From CAVPRW01 sp046727435 [NCBI: bacterium] (GTDB lineage Bacteria > Tectomicrobia > Entotheonellia > J063): a stretch of DNA of 8,301 bases. The stretch's first letter is position 1. Each line of letters starts with the position of its first letter. Below, piece after piece: positions 1-5,335 of the stretch. The DNA is taken from assembly GCA_046727435.1 (NCBI GenBank), contig JBKPCR010000430.1, positions 1 to 8,301 on the forward strand, given 5' to 3'. The notes beneath the pieces are model-generated. The model saw only the letters and a list, made by a program, of their open reading frames with translations. It searched no databases and was not told the DNA's origin. The position numbers and the translations under genes are program-made.

Positions 1-153
1 CAACTCGACCGCGAGATCATCGACGCGCGCGTCTGGGGGGGCATTCACTTCCGCCAGACGGATGAGGACTCCAGCGCTCTCGGGCACAAGATCGGAGAGT
101 ACGCCGTGCAGACGTGGCTGCGGCCTCTATCCCCGAATGTAGGCTTGCGGTGA
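1..153 (+). CDS. C-terminal end of a PAP2/vanadium-dependent haloperoxidase-like protein (5' truncated by window)
   Basis: Frame 1 is open from the first base to a TGA at 151-153, giving the last 50 residues of a protein that starts outside the window. It carries ARVWGGIHFR (residues 9-18 of the fragment), which is the third core motif of the PAP2/vanadium haloperoxidase fold: Arg10 and His16 keep the R-x5-H spacing of the vanadate- or phosphate-binding site. The tail that follows (ALGHKIGEYAVQTWL) matches the closing helix of the family. Members are acid-phosphatase-fold enzymes, either phosphatases or haloperoxidases, usually exported. The R and H of this motif are intact, but the Lys-Arg-Pro and PSGH motifs are outside the window, so activity cannot be judged. 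The motif wording (GGIHFR) differs from the tandem PAP2 protein at 1513-2907, so it is a different subfamily member. I am confident of the superfamily and unsure of the exact enzyme. Confidence 0.75.
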   Translation, partial: QLDREIIDARVWGGIHFRQTDEDSSALGHKIGEYAVQTWLRPLSPNVGLR

Positions 154-216
154 CACAGATGACAGTCCTGGACGAGTGCTGCCTTCCGCGTAGCTGTGCG
201 ATGACCAAAGACACGT

Positions 217-327
217 GAGGTCCAATTTCGCAGTGACCTCGAGGCGGGCTCTGCCATTGGGCGCGCAGTGGCCGAGAAGGTCATCGAACGGACGCAGTCC
301 GACGGGGCAGTGGCCAAAGCCCCGTAG
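217..327 (+). pseudogene. Decayed fragment of a tandem PAP2/haloperoxidase-like gene
   Basis: Frame 1 (217-324, TAG at 325-327) encodes EVQFRSDLEAG followed by SAIGRAVAEKVIER and SDGAVAKAP. This lines up closely with residues 212-238 of the tandem PAP2 protein at 1513-2907 (ANYRSDIDAG, TLGQAVAQQALARA, TDGSDAKW). The Gln where the catalytic His would sit, next to FRSD, resembles the N-terminal half of that family (Asn there) and not the His-containing C-terminal half. Upstream the frame is closed by TGA at 202-204, there is no start codon or ribosome site, and the sequence stops where the family would continue into the second half. I infer a relic of a second tandem PAP2 gene, left after deletion. 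A chance match is unlikely given about 30 consecutive family-like residues. Confidence 0.6.
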
Positions 328-403
328 CCTGACCCACGGCCAAGAGGCCATGTCCCAGCGAGGACCCAGGCGAGCATGGGCCCCGCACATTCACACGCAT
401 GCT
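328..403 (+). other. Leader of the DoxX-like gene; no gene seen
   Basis: Between the PAP2 relic and the ribosome binding site of the next gene I see no coding sequence, RNA gene or clear promoter hexamers. An in-frame ATG at 376 could extend the following gene by 13 residues, but it lacks a ribosome site and would add an unfavourable polar leader. The stretch 154-216 just upstream is equally featureless. Confidence 0.4.
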
Positions 404-411
404 GGAGGGAG
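404..411 (+). promoter_or_regulatory. Ribosome binding site that decides the start of the DoxX-like gene
   Basis: GGAGGGAG lies with its GGAGG core 6 nt before ATG 415. The alternative in-frame ATG at 376 has no comparable site, so 415 is taken as the start. Confidence 0.65.
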
Positions 412-414
412 CAG

Positions 415-1302
415 ATGTTTCGCCAACTGCCTGCGGTGTCAATCGTGCCACAGCCGGCCATTGCCACGACACTGTGTGATCCGGTGGCGCGACACACGCT
501 GGAATGGAAACTCCATTGGTTGTTGCGCCTTGCTCTGTGCTTTGAATTTGTCGGCCATGGCGCCTTCGGCGTGATGACGAAAGCCGCCTGGCTCTCCTAT
601 TTTGCGCTGTTTGGCATCCCAGAAGCCTGGGCGTGGCGGCTGATGCCCGTGGTGGGGAGCGTGGATATCGCATTGGGGGCGCTGATGCTGGTGGCGCCGA
701 CACGCGCTGGGCTCCTGTACATGTCCTGGTGGGGGCTCTTTACCGCGCTGCTCCGCCCGCTGGCGGGGGAAGGGTGGTGGGAGTTTTTCGAACGGGCGTA
801 TAACTTCGGGATGCCCTTGCTGATGCTCTGGGTCCATGGCCCTGGGAGCAGCGCCACCTCGTGGCTTGCCGTGCTCACCACCATCCCACGCTTGACCGTG
901 GCCAAGGCGCGCACCTATCAGTGGGCGCTCCAAGCTATAATGGCGAGCATGCTCATCGGACATGGGGGCTTGGGGCTGGTGATGGGCAAACCCAACCTCC
1001 TCCAGTTGTATGCCATGGTGGGGTTGGGGGGCTTTAGTGTGCCTCTCCCCACCGTGCGCGCCGTGATTGGTGGGGTGGAAATGCTGCTGGGGGTATGCTG
1101 TTTGGCGGTCAAGAGCGTGGCCTTTTTCCTCGGCGTGTGTCTGTGGAAGCTCGGCACCGAAGGGTTATATGTCCCCGCGCAGGCGTATGGGGCGTGGTGG
1201 GAAGTCCTGGAGCGCGGCAGTAGCTATGCGGCCCCGCTCGTGTGGATTGGCTTACAGCGGGTGGTTAAGCGCGCCCGGTGCCCTCTGGACGAAAAGGACT
1301 GA
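415..1302 (+). CDS. Integral membrane protein with two tandem DoxX-like repeats
   Basis: A 295-residue, strongly hydrophobic protein with roughly eight predicted membrane segments. It is built from two homologous units about 135-140 residues apart. Unit 1 has a GHGAFG motif (His48), a VVGSVDIALGALML helix and a GWWEFFER motif (Trp121-Arg127). Unit 2 repeats these as GHGGLG (His183), AVIGGVEMLLGVCCL and AWWEVLER (Trp261-Arg267). The helix pattern and GHG start resemble the DoxX/DoxX-like superfamily, small four-helix membrane proteins linked in some species to quinone or thiol redox reactions, so this looks like an in-frame fusion of two DoxX-like domains. Substrate and partners are unknown. 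It sits between PAP2/haloperoxidase-like genes, which may or may not be functional. The N-terminal 30 residues are not a clear signal peptide. The family call is moderate; the internal duplication is clear. Confidence 0.7.
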   Translation: MFRQLPAVSIVPQPAIATTLCDPVARHTLEWKLHWLLRLALCFEFVGHGAFGVMTKAAWLSYFALFGIPEAWAWRLMPVVGSVDIALGALMLVAPTRAGLLYMSWWGLFTALLRPLAGEGWWEFFERAYNFGMPLLMLWVHGPGSSATSWLAVLTTIPRLTVAKARTYQWALQAIMASMLIGHGGLGLVMGKPNLLQLYAMVGLGGFSVPLPTVRAVIGGVEMLLGVCCLAVKSVAFFLGVCLWKLGTEGLYVPAQAYGAWWEVLERGSSYAAPLVWIGLQRVVKRARCPLDEKD

Positions 1303-1498
1303 ATGCACATTTCTCTTCCCCCGGTGGCGCCTGACCTCCTCTCCTCCGCTGCCGGGGGGCAAGGCCCGGAGGTATTGGAAAGGCGCAGAGATGTTCCTCT
1401 CCGACCATACGGGATGTGCTGTCACGGGGAGCCCCGCCGAAGCGGTCATCGCCTCTGGCGCCGGGACTCGAGACGAGGAGGGTAGGTTCTGCGTAGAG
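1303..1498 (+). other. Intergenic spacer with a compound hairpin
   Basis: The spacer before the tandem PAP2 gene contains CCTCCG (1343-1348) pairing with CGGAGG (1367-1372), and an inner TGCC (1350-1353) pairing with GGCA (1358-1361) around a GGGG loop. There is no T-tract after it, so it is not a standard intrinsic terminator; it could still end or attenuate transcription from the DoxX-like gene. An ORF of 60 codons starting at 1303 overlaps the hairpin, is rich in Arg/Pro/Gly and has no ribosome site, so I do not call it a gene. No promoter hexamers stand out. Confidence 0.3.
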
Positions 1499-1512
1499 AA
1501 AGGAGAGCGATC

Positions 1513-2907
1513 ATGTTCACGCGGAAGTGGCACTCTGTGAGACTCGTCGTGATGACGCTGGCGCTCCTCGGCGTCATGGCGCTCCCCGCCAGCGCCGAGG
1601 TCGTCGGCGACGGGCCGAAAGTGGGGCAGTGGAAGACTTGGGTGCTCGCCAGCGGCAACGAGATTAAGGTGCCGGCGCCGCCGGCTGAGACTTCCGACCA
1701 GACCACAGCCGAGCTGGCAGAACTGCGACAGCTTCAGAAGGAGCGCTCGCCGAGCGCCAACACGGCGATCCAGTACTACCACGCCGTGCCGGCCACGCAG
1801 CGCTGGCACGACCTCGCCTTCGCGCTCGCCCGGGCTGAGAAGCAGAGTCCGAACCGCCAGGCGCGACTGGCGGCCATTCTGCACACGGCGTTGCACGACG
1901 CTGTGATCGTGACCTGGGCCGCGAAGTACCAGTTCAACCGCACGCCACCCACCCAGGTGGCGCCGGATGTGACCCCTGTGGTCCTGATTACCGGCGAGGG
2001 CCCGGCGCCGGAGGCGTCGTATCCGTCCGAGCACGCGGCGATCGGGGGGGCCGCGGTCGGCATCCTGACGGCGTTCTTCCCAAAGGAGGAAACCAATCTG
2101 AAAGCCATGGCTGCTGAGTTGGGTCAGACGCGGCTACTGATGGGTGCCAACTACCGCAGCGACATTGATGCAGGGTTTACACTCGGCCAGGCAGTGGCGC
2201 AGCAGGCGCTCGCCCGTGCCGCCACCGACGGCTCAGACGCGAAGTGGACTGGCACGGTGCCGACCGGGCCAGGGATGTGGGTCGGGAAGGATCCGCTGGA
2301 GCCGCTGCAGGGGACCTGGAAGCCGTGGCTGCTGACACGGGGCGACCAGTTCCGGCCAGGGCCGCCGCCGGCCGTTGGCTCGGCGGAGTTCGAGGAGGAG
2401 TTGGCGGTGCTGAAACGGATCAACAGTCACCCGATACCATCCCAGCGCGCCATCGCCACCAACTTTGCCACCAAGAGCCTCGACTTCGTCTGGGAACCAG
2501 GCTATGCCCTCGTGCGCCGTGAGCGGCTCAGCGTGCCCCGTGAGGTGCGGCTATTGGCGCCGTTTGCCGTCCTGTATTTGGACGCCTTCATCGCTGCGCA
2601 CGATGCGAAATATCTTTACTGGCGTCTGCGGCCGAACATGGCGGACCCCACGATTGCGCCGTTGATCCCGCAGCCAAACCATCCCGCCTACGTGTCGAAC
2701 GCCGCGATCATTGCCAGCGCGGTGGCGGAACTGGTCAGCTACATGTTCCCGCAGGAGGCGGCCCGCTGGCAGTATCTGAGCGAGGAGGCCGGCCTGTCCC
2801 GTATCTACGGCGGCATCCACTACCCCAGCGATGAACGTGCCGGAAGCCAGATGGGCAAAAGCATTGCCGCACTGGCGATCCGACGCGATCAGGCCAACGG
2901 ACCCTAG
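1513..2907 (+). CDS. Secreted tandem PAP2/vanadium-haloperoxidase-like protein with incomplete active sites
   Basis: A 464-residue protein with a Sec signal peptide (residues 1-28, cleavage after ASA). Two homologous PAP2-fold units follow, each opening with a WKxWxL motif (Trp40, Trp269). The family core is K-x6-RP, PSGH-like, then SR-x5-H. In the N-terminal unit Lys138 is present, the Arg of RP is Pro145, PSEH is intact (His174), and TR-x5-N has Arg207 but Asn213 for His. In the C-terminal unit K-x6-RP (Lys366, Arg373) and SR-x5-H (Arg430, His436) are intact, but the PSGH position reads VSNA, with Ala397 for the catalytic His. His174-Arg207 and Ala397-Arg430 are both 33 residues apart, which supports this alignment. 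It is exported and may bind phosphate or vanadate, but classical haloperoxidase or phosphatase chemistry is doubtful. AAAGGAGAG at 1499-1507 lies 5 nt before ATG 1513. The family is certain, the activity is not. Confidence 0.85.
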   Translation: MFTRKWHSVRLVVMTLALLGVMALPASAEVVGDGPKVGQWKTWVLASGNEIKVPAPPAETSDQTTAELAELRQLQKERSPSANTAIQYYHAVPATQRWHDLAFALARAEKQSPNRQARLAAILHTALHDAVIVTWAAKYQFNRTPPTQVAPDVTPVVLITGEGPAPEASYPSEHAAIGGAAVGILTAFFPKEETNLKAMAAELGQTRLLMGANYRSDIDAGFTLGQAVAQQALARAATDGSDAKWTGTVPTGPGMWVGKDPLEPLQGTWKPWLLTRGDQFRPGPPPAVGSAEFEEELAVLKRINSHPIPSQRAIATNFATKSLDFVWEPGYALVRRERLSVPREVRLLAPFAVLYLDAFIAAHDAKYLYWRLRPNMADPTIAPLIPQPNHPAYVSNAAIIASAVAELVSYMFPQEAARWQYLSEEAGLSRIYGGIHYPSDERAGSQMGKSIAALAIRRDQANGP

Positions 2908-2986
2908 GTCAGGTATTCGGATGCGTCGAGAGCGCCACCCGTGAGATGGCTGAGCCCCCAGCCCACAGATAAAAGGAGAGGTGTCC

Positions 2987-3037
2987 ATGCGTTCCCTGCA
3001 GCTCGCGGTCGGGCCGTATGCCTCGACCCATCTCTGA
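2987..3037 (+). CDS. Possible 16-residue ORF with a good ribosome site
   Basis: ATG 2987 is preceded by AAGGAG at 2973-2978 with 8 nt spacing, among the better ribosome sites in the window. The frame closes after 16 residues (MRSLQLAVGPYASTHL). I do not recognise it. It may be a leader peptide, or the surviving start of a gene whose body was lost; the good ribosome site attached to so short a frame favours the second. Real translation is unproven. Confidence 0.2.
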   Translation: MRSLQLAVGPYASTHL

Positions 3038-3101
3038 GGACTGTCCGGTGGGTCACTGCGAATACTTTTTGCGCAAGCAGCTCGCGGAACTCGATGAGTA
3101 A
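3018..3101 (+). CDS. Possible 27-residue ORF or gene remnant with Cys/His N-terminal part
   Basis: ATG 3018 to TAA 3099-3101 encodes a 27-residue peptide containing CPVGHC, then EYFLRKQLAELDE to the stop. The amphipathic charged ending looks like genuine protein sequence, not random translation, and the CPVGHC spacing could hold a metal. It overlaps the 16-residue ORF at 2987 in another frame and has no clear ribosome site. It could be a relic of an unrecognised gene joined to the ribosome site at 2973-2978 by a frameshift. Low confidence. Confidence 0.2.
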   Translation: MPRPISEDCPVGHCEYFLRKQLAELDE

Positions 3102-3326
3102 CCACATCATCTGTGTGGCGTTCCATCCCTTAATGAACCTCCTGGGTGGATATCATCTAATGGAGGAGGGAATTCCTCAGTATCGCGGCGAGAGGGAAGA
3201 GAGGTATATTGCTGGGTGTGCACTCTGCAGCGAGCGTCATATGACTATGGGTTGCAGATGCGCCTCGGTTGGACGCTATGACAGCCTCATGGTTGCAACC
3301 CTGCGAGGAGAGGGGGAAAAGTGGGA

Positions 3327-3575
3327 ATGCCTTTGAGAGCGCTAGAAGTGGTGGGCACTATTGATGAACAGCGGCGACCGCAGTTGGACGAGCCCCTGCC
3401 GATAGTCGGCCCCAGTCGAGTCCGTGTCATCATCTTGATCCCTGAAGAGACCGACCTAGACGAGCAGCAGTGGCTTCAGGCTGCAGCGGTCAACCCGGCC
3501 TTCGATTTCCTCAAAGAGCCTGAAGAAGACATCTACACCCTGGACGATGAGAAACCATTTCATGACCAAGGGTAA
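3327..3575 (+). CDS. Antitoxin of a PemK/MazF-type toxin-antitoxin pair
   Basis: An acidic protein of 82 residues (84 if GTG 3321 is used). It contains TIDEQRRPQLDEPLPIVG, a hydrophobic VRVIILIPEE strand, NPAFDFLKEPEEDIYTL, and a short KPFHDQG tail. This ordering is that of small antitoxins found directly before PemK/MazF-like toxins in several uncultivated and cyanobacterial lineages (recalled resemblance, not searched). No AbrB-type or ribbon-helix-helix DNA-binding segment is obvious. The gene overlaps the following toxin gene by 14 nt, the usual translational coupling of such pairs. Purine-rich sites GAGGAG and GAGGGGG at 3305-3316 serve either start; ATG 3327 is preferred because of its start codon. 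It should bind the toxin and block its RNase activity, but the toxin is frameshifted here, so the antitoxin may be orphaned. The frame itself shows no damage. Confidence 0.65.
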   Translation: MPLRALEVVGTIDEQRRPQLDEPLPIVGPSRVRVIILIPEETDLDEQQWLQAAAVNPAFDFLKEPEEDIYTLDDEKPFHDQG

Positions 3576-3938
3576 AGTCGTTCTAGTGCCGTTTCCATTC
3601 GACGACCTGTCCGCCACCAAAGTGCGGCGTGCAGTGTGCTTGACCGAGCCGATCGGGCTCATCAGCATGTTATTTTGGCGTTCATCACCAGCCGAACACC
3701 CGCTCCCTTACTGCATACCGACCTGGTATTGGATGCCAACCATGCGGATTTTACGTCGACAGGCCTCCGGGTATCCTCCACACTTCAGCTGCATCGCCTG
3801 ATGTCCGCTACGACTTCGCTGATCCGGCGTGAACTGGGAGCATTGTCTCCAGCGATGCAAACCGATGCCGCTAATAGACTACGCGAGATGTTCGGGCTAT
3901 GGGGGACCACGAGCAACAGCACCGGGGACGGGTTGTAG
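3562..3938 (+). pseudogene. Frameshifted PemK/MazF-like mRNA-interferase toxin
   Basis: The reading starts at ATG 3562 (MTKGKVVLVPFPFDDLSATK), the N-terminal signature of PemK/MazF-type endoribonucleases. In this frame it keeps family sequence up to EPIG (codon ending 3657), then becomes unrelated. Shifting one base earlier, codons from 3657 restore it: HQHVILAFITSRTP, DLVLDANHADFTSTGL, RVSSTLQLHRLM, SLIRRELGALSP, ending near EMFGL (3899). A single-base loss at about 3655-3660 explains this. No slippery heptamer or stimulatory structure is apparent, so programmed frameshifting is unlikely; a sequencing error is possible. In addition the conserved Pro after KVR is Arg (VRRAVCL). After FGL the frame runs on for 13 non-family residues (3900-3938) into cyclase-like DNA, so the normal stop is also lost. 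Probably an inactive toxin. Confidence 0.7.
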
Positions 3939-4048
3939 ACTGGCCGGCAGATAAGTTGCGGGTGGAGTTTGCCAGTGTGTTGGACGCGGGGCGGTGTGCG
4001 GTGGCGATGCAGCGGGAGTTCAAAGCCCGGAATGCCGAGCTGCCCCCC
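3917..4048 (+). pseudogene. Fragment of a class III adenylate/guanylate cyclase catalytic domain
   Basis: In frame 2, from 3917, the translation reads QHRGRVVDWPADKL, then RVEFASVLDAGRCAVAMQREF and KARNAELPP. This matches the segment of bacterial class III cyclases usually written HGGRVVDxPGDNLLAEFASVVDAVxCAVxIQRELKARN, which includes the second metal-site Asp (Asp at 3950-3952 here). Changes at the metal-site surround (PGDN to PADK) and loss of everything before and after mark it as a relic. The open frame continues to 4225 but bears no cyclase sequence after 4048 (the expected FRIGINLGD strand is absent). An ATG at 3899 precedes it without a ribosome site. The fragment abuts and partly overlaps the toxin remnant, so a deletion or insertion joined the two. 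Confidence 0.55.
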
Positions 4049-4306
4049 GTGAGTGAGAAGGAAGCGAGTGCAGCTGTCGGTGATTCGTATGGGGCAGGTG
4101 ATCTTGGTGCGAACGGTGTTGGCATGCCTCCACTGCTCATTGACCCACGGCACGAAAGCGGTCTCCCAGCAAACGCAAGGACCAATGCGGGATATCTGTG
4201 GATTTTCTTGTTGAGGAGGTTATAGCAAAGAAATAGAATAGCGGCGCTCGGAGCTGCGGCGTGGTTCTTTTGACTCACCTCACACCTGCAGAGGGGGAGA
4301 CGCCAC
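4049..4306 (+). other. Non-coding spacer upstream of the lactonase-like gene
   Basis: From the end of the cyclase fragment to the lactonase-like start I see no convincing gene. Base composition turns AT-richer at about 4195-4240, where the putative promoter lies, then returns to GC-rich sequence ending in the purine-rich ribosome site AGAGGGGGAG (4290-4299) before ATG 4307. Confidence 0.4.
4211..4239 (+). promoter_or_regulatory. Putative sigma-70-type promoter for the lactonase-like gene
   Basis: TTGAGG (4211-4216) and TAGAAT (4234-4239) are separated by exactly 17 nt. They match the consensus TTGACA/TATAAT at four and five of six positions. They sit in the only clearly AT-rich patch upstream of ATG 4307, giving a 5' leader of about 60 nt. 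Found by eye only. Confidence 0.35.
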
Positions 4307-5203
4307 ATGAGAACCATCAGGCAAGTAGGTTTTGCAACGGCGGTGGCGGCGCTGTTGTTGGCCACGACAGCGGCGGTCGCGCTCGCACAGTCGCCGCAAG
4401 GCAAGAAGCTCTATGTGTTCAGCTCTGGGGCGCTGACGATCGGCAAGCACATTCTCCAGAACCTCGCCCCGCAGGATACGATCAAGGTGCCGGTGGGCTT
4501 TTTCGTGGTGATGCATCCCAAGGGGAACGTGCTGTTCGATACGGGCAACAACGACAAGATCATCATGGATCCGAGCTATTGGGGCCCCGCTTTCCAACGC
4601 CTCAGCCCGGTGAATACCCCCGATATGGCCATTGACGCCCAACTGGGCAAGATCGGCCTCAAGCCCGATGACATCAAGTATGTGGTGGTGAGCCACTTAC
4701 ACCTCGATCACGGCGGCAACGTCGGCAAGTTCCCCAACTCGACCCTGATTGTGCAGAAGGACGAAATCCGCAACGCCTTCTGGCCTGAGCCCGGGACGGC
4801 CGGACCGTACATTCCGGGGGATATTGCGCCGCTGCGCAGTGACCTTGGCGAAGCCATGCCGAACAAGTACAAGATGATCCAGCTCCACGGCGACATCGAC
4901 ATCTTCGGTGACAACAGTGTGGTCGTGAAGCGCTGGGTCGGCCACACTCCCGGCAGCCAAATGATGGTGGTGCGCCTGCCAAAGACCGGTACCATTATTC
5001 TGACCGGTGACAATGTCTACTTCCGGGAAAACGTCGAGAAGAACATTCTACCCAACGTCGTGTTGGCCTATGACCCCTCTGGCATTTTGCGGGCCTATGA
5101 ATGGATCCGTTACCTGCAGGCCACTGAGAAGGCGGACTTCTTCACGGCCCACGATCCCGACGCGTTCAAGGCGCTGAAGAAGCCACCGGAGTATTACGAC
5201 TAG
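4307..5203 (+). CDS. Secreted N-acyl-homoserine-lactonase-like metallo-beta-lactamase-fold hydrolase
   Basis: A 298-residue protein with a Sec signal peptide (residues 1-27, cleavage after ALA), so probably periplasmic or secreted, unlike the cytoplasmic Bacillus AiiA. All ligands of a two-metal site are visible: HLHLDH gives His130, His132, Asp134 and His135; GHTPGS gives His213; Asp235 bridges; His282 lies in TAHDPD. Asp235 is followed by Asn-Val-Tyr238, the D-x-x-Y spacing of Asp191 and Tyr194 in AiiA, where the Tyr helps lactone opening; the ENVEKN that follows resembles the AiiA ENFEDE segment. Family members open the homoserine lactone ring of quorum-sensing signals; related enzymes act on other lactones. 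Start chosen from AGAGGGGGAG at 4290-4299. The gene appears to stand alone, with its own promoter. The fold is certain, the substrate inferred. Confidence 0.85.
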   Translation: MRTIRQVGFATAVAALLLATTAAVALAQSPQGKKLYVFSSGALTIGKHILQNLAPQDTIKVPVGFFVVMHPKGNVLFDTGNNDKIIMDPSYWGPAFQRLSPVNTPDMAIDAQLGKIGLKPDDIKYVVVSHLHLDHGGNVGKFPNSTLIVQKDEIRNAFWPEPGTAGPYIPGDIAPLRSDLGEAMPNKYKMIQLHGDIDIFGDNSVVVKRWVGHTPGSQMMVVRLPKTGTIILTGDNVYFRENVEKNILPNVVLAYDPSGILRAYEWIRYLQATEKADFFTAHDPDAFKALKKPPEYYD

Positions 5204-5244
5204 GGACCGGTTCTCGCTCTTCCCCGCAGAAAAGCCCGCTCAGC

Positions 5245-5266
5245 TCCCCCTTTGGTAGAGGGGGGA
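5245..5266 (+). terminator. Weak terminator-like hairpin after the lactonase-like gene
   Basis: TCCCCC (5245-5250) can pair with GGGGGA (5261-5266) across a 10-nt loop, 42 nt after the stop codon. A T5 run occurs only at 5284-5288, too far for a standard intrinsic terminator, so its termination role is doubtful. Confidence 0.25.
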
Positions 5267-5335
5267 AACGCATAGTGTGGAGATTTTTCGCCTGTGAGAG
5301 GCGACCCCAAGAGCTGGCTTTGTCAGGTTGGGATT

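Larger units (their letters stand above)
2908..3320 (+). other. Intergenic region of about 410 bases without a convincing full gene
   Basis: This stretch holds a weak hairpin (GGCTG 2948-2952 with CAGCC 2959-2963, no T-tract), two overlapping very short ORFs described separately, and about 220 bases (3102-3320) in which I recognise nothing. An open frame of 131 codons from GTG 2941 to 3336 has no ribosome site, an irregular composition and no family resemblance, and runs into the antitoxin gene. The region begins the decayed stretch that continues to about 4060. Confidence 0.4.

Noticed and set aside
1303-1485. ORF of 60 codons directly after the DoxX-like stop
   Set aside because: No ribosome site, composition dominated by Arg/Pro/Gly, and it overlaps a hairpin; no family resemblance.
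1252-2034. Minus-strand open frame of 260 codons
   Set aside because: It lies antisense to the tandem PAP2 gene, is rich in Arg/Gly/His, has no ribosome site and shows no family motif; it is a GC-driven shadow.
2941-3336. 131-codon plus-strand ORF starting at GTG 2941
   Set aside because: No ribosome site at its start and no domain recognised; it overlaps the antitoxin start.
3652-3662. Programmed -1 frameshift in the toxin gene
   Set aside because: The sequence around the shift is not an X-XXY-YYZ slippery heptamer and no stimulatory hairpin is apparent just downstream; a one-base deletion or sequencing error is simpler.
5289-5303. Hairpin CGCCT/AGGCG with 5-nt loop upstream of the ABC ATPase gene
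   Set aside because: The T-run precedes the hairpin on the plus strand and would be A on the minus strand, so it is not a terminator on either strand; a 5-bp stem can occur by chance.
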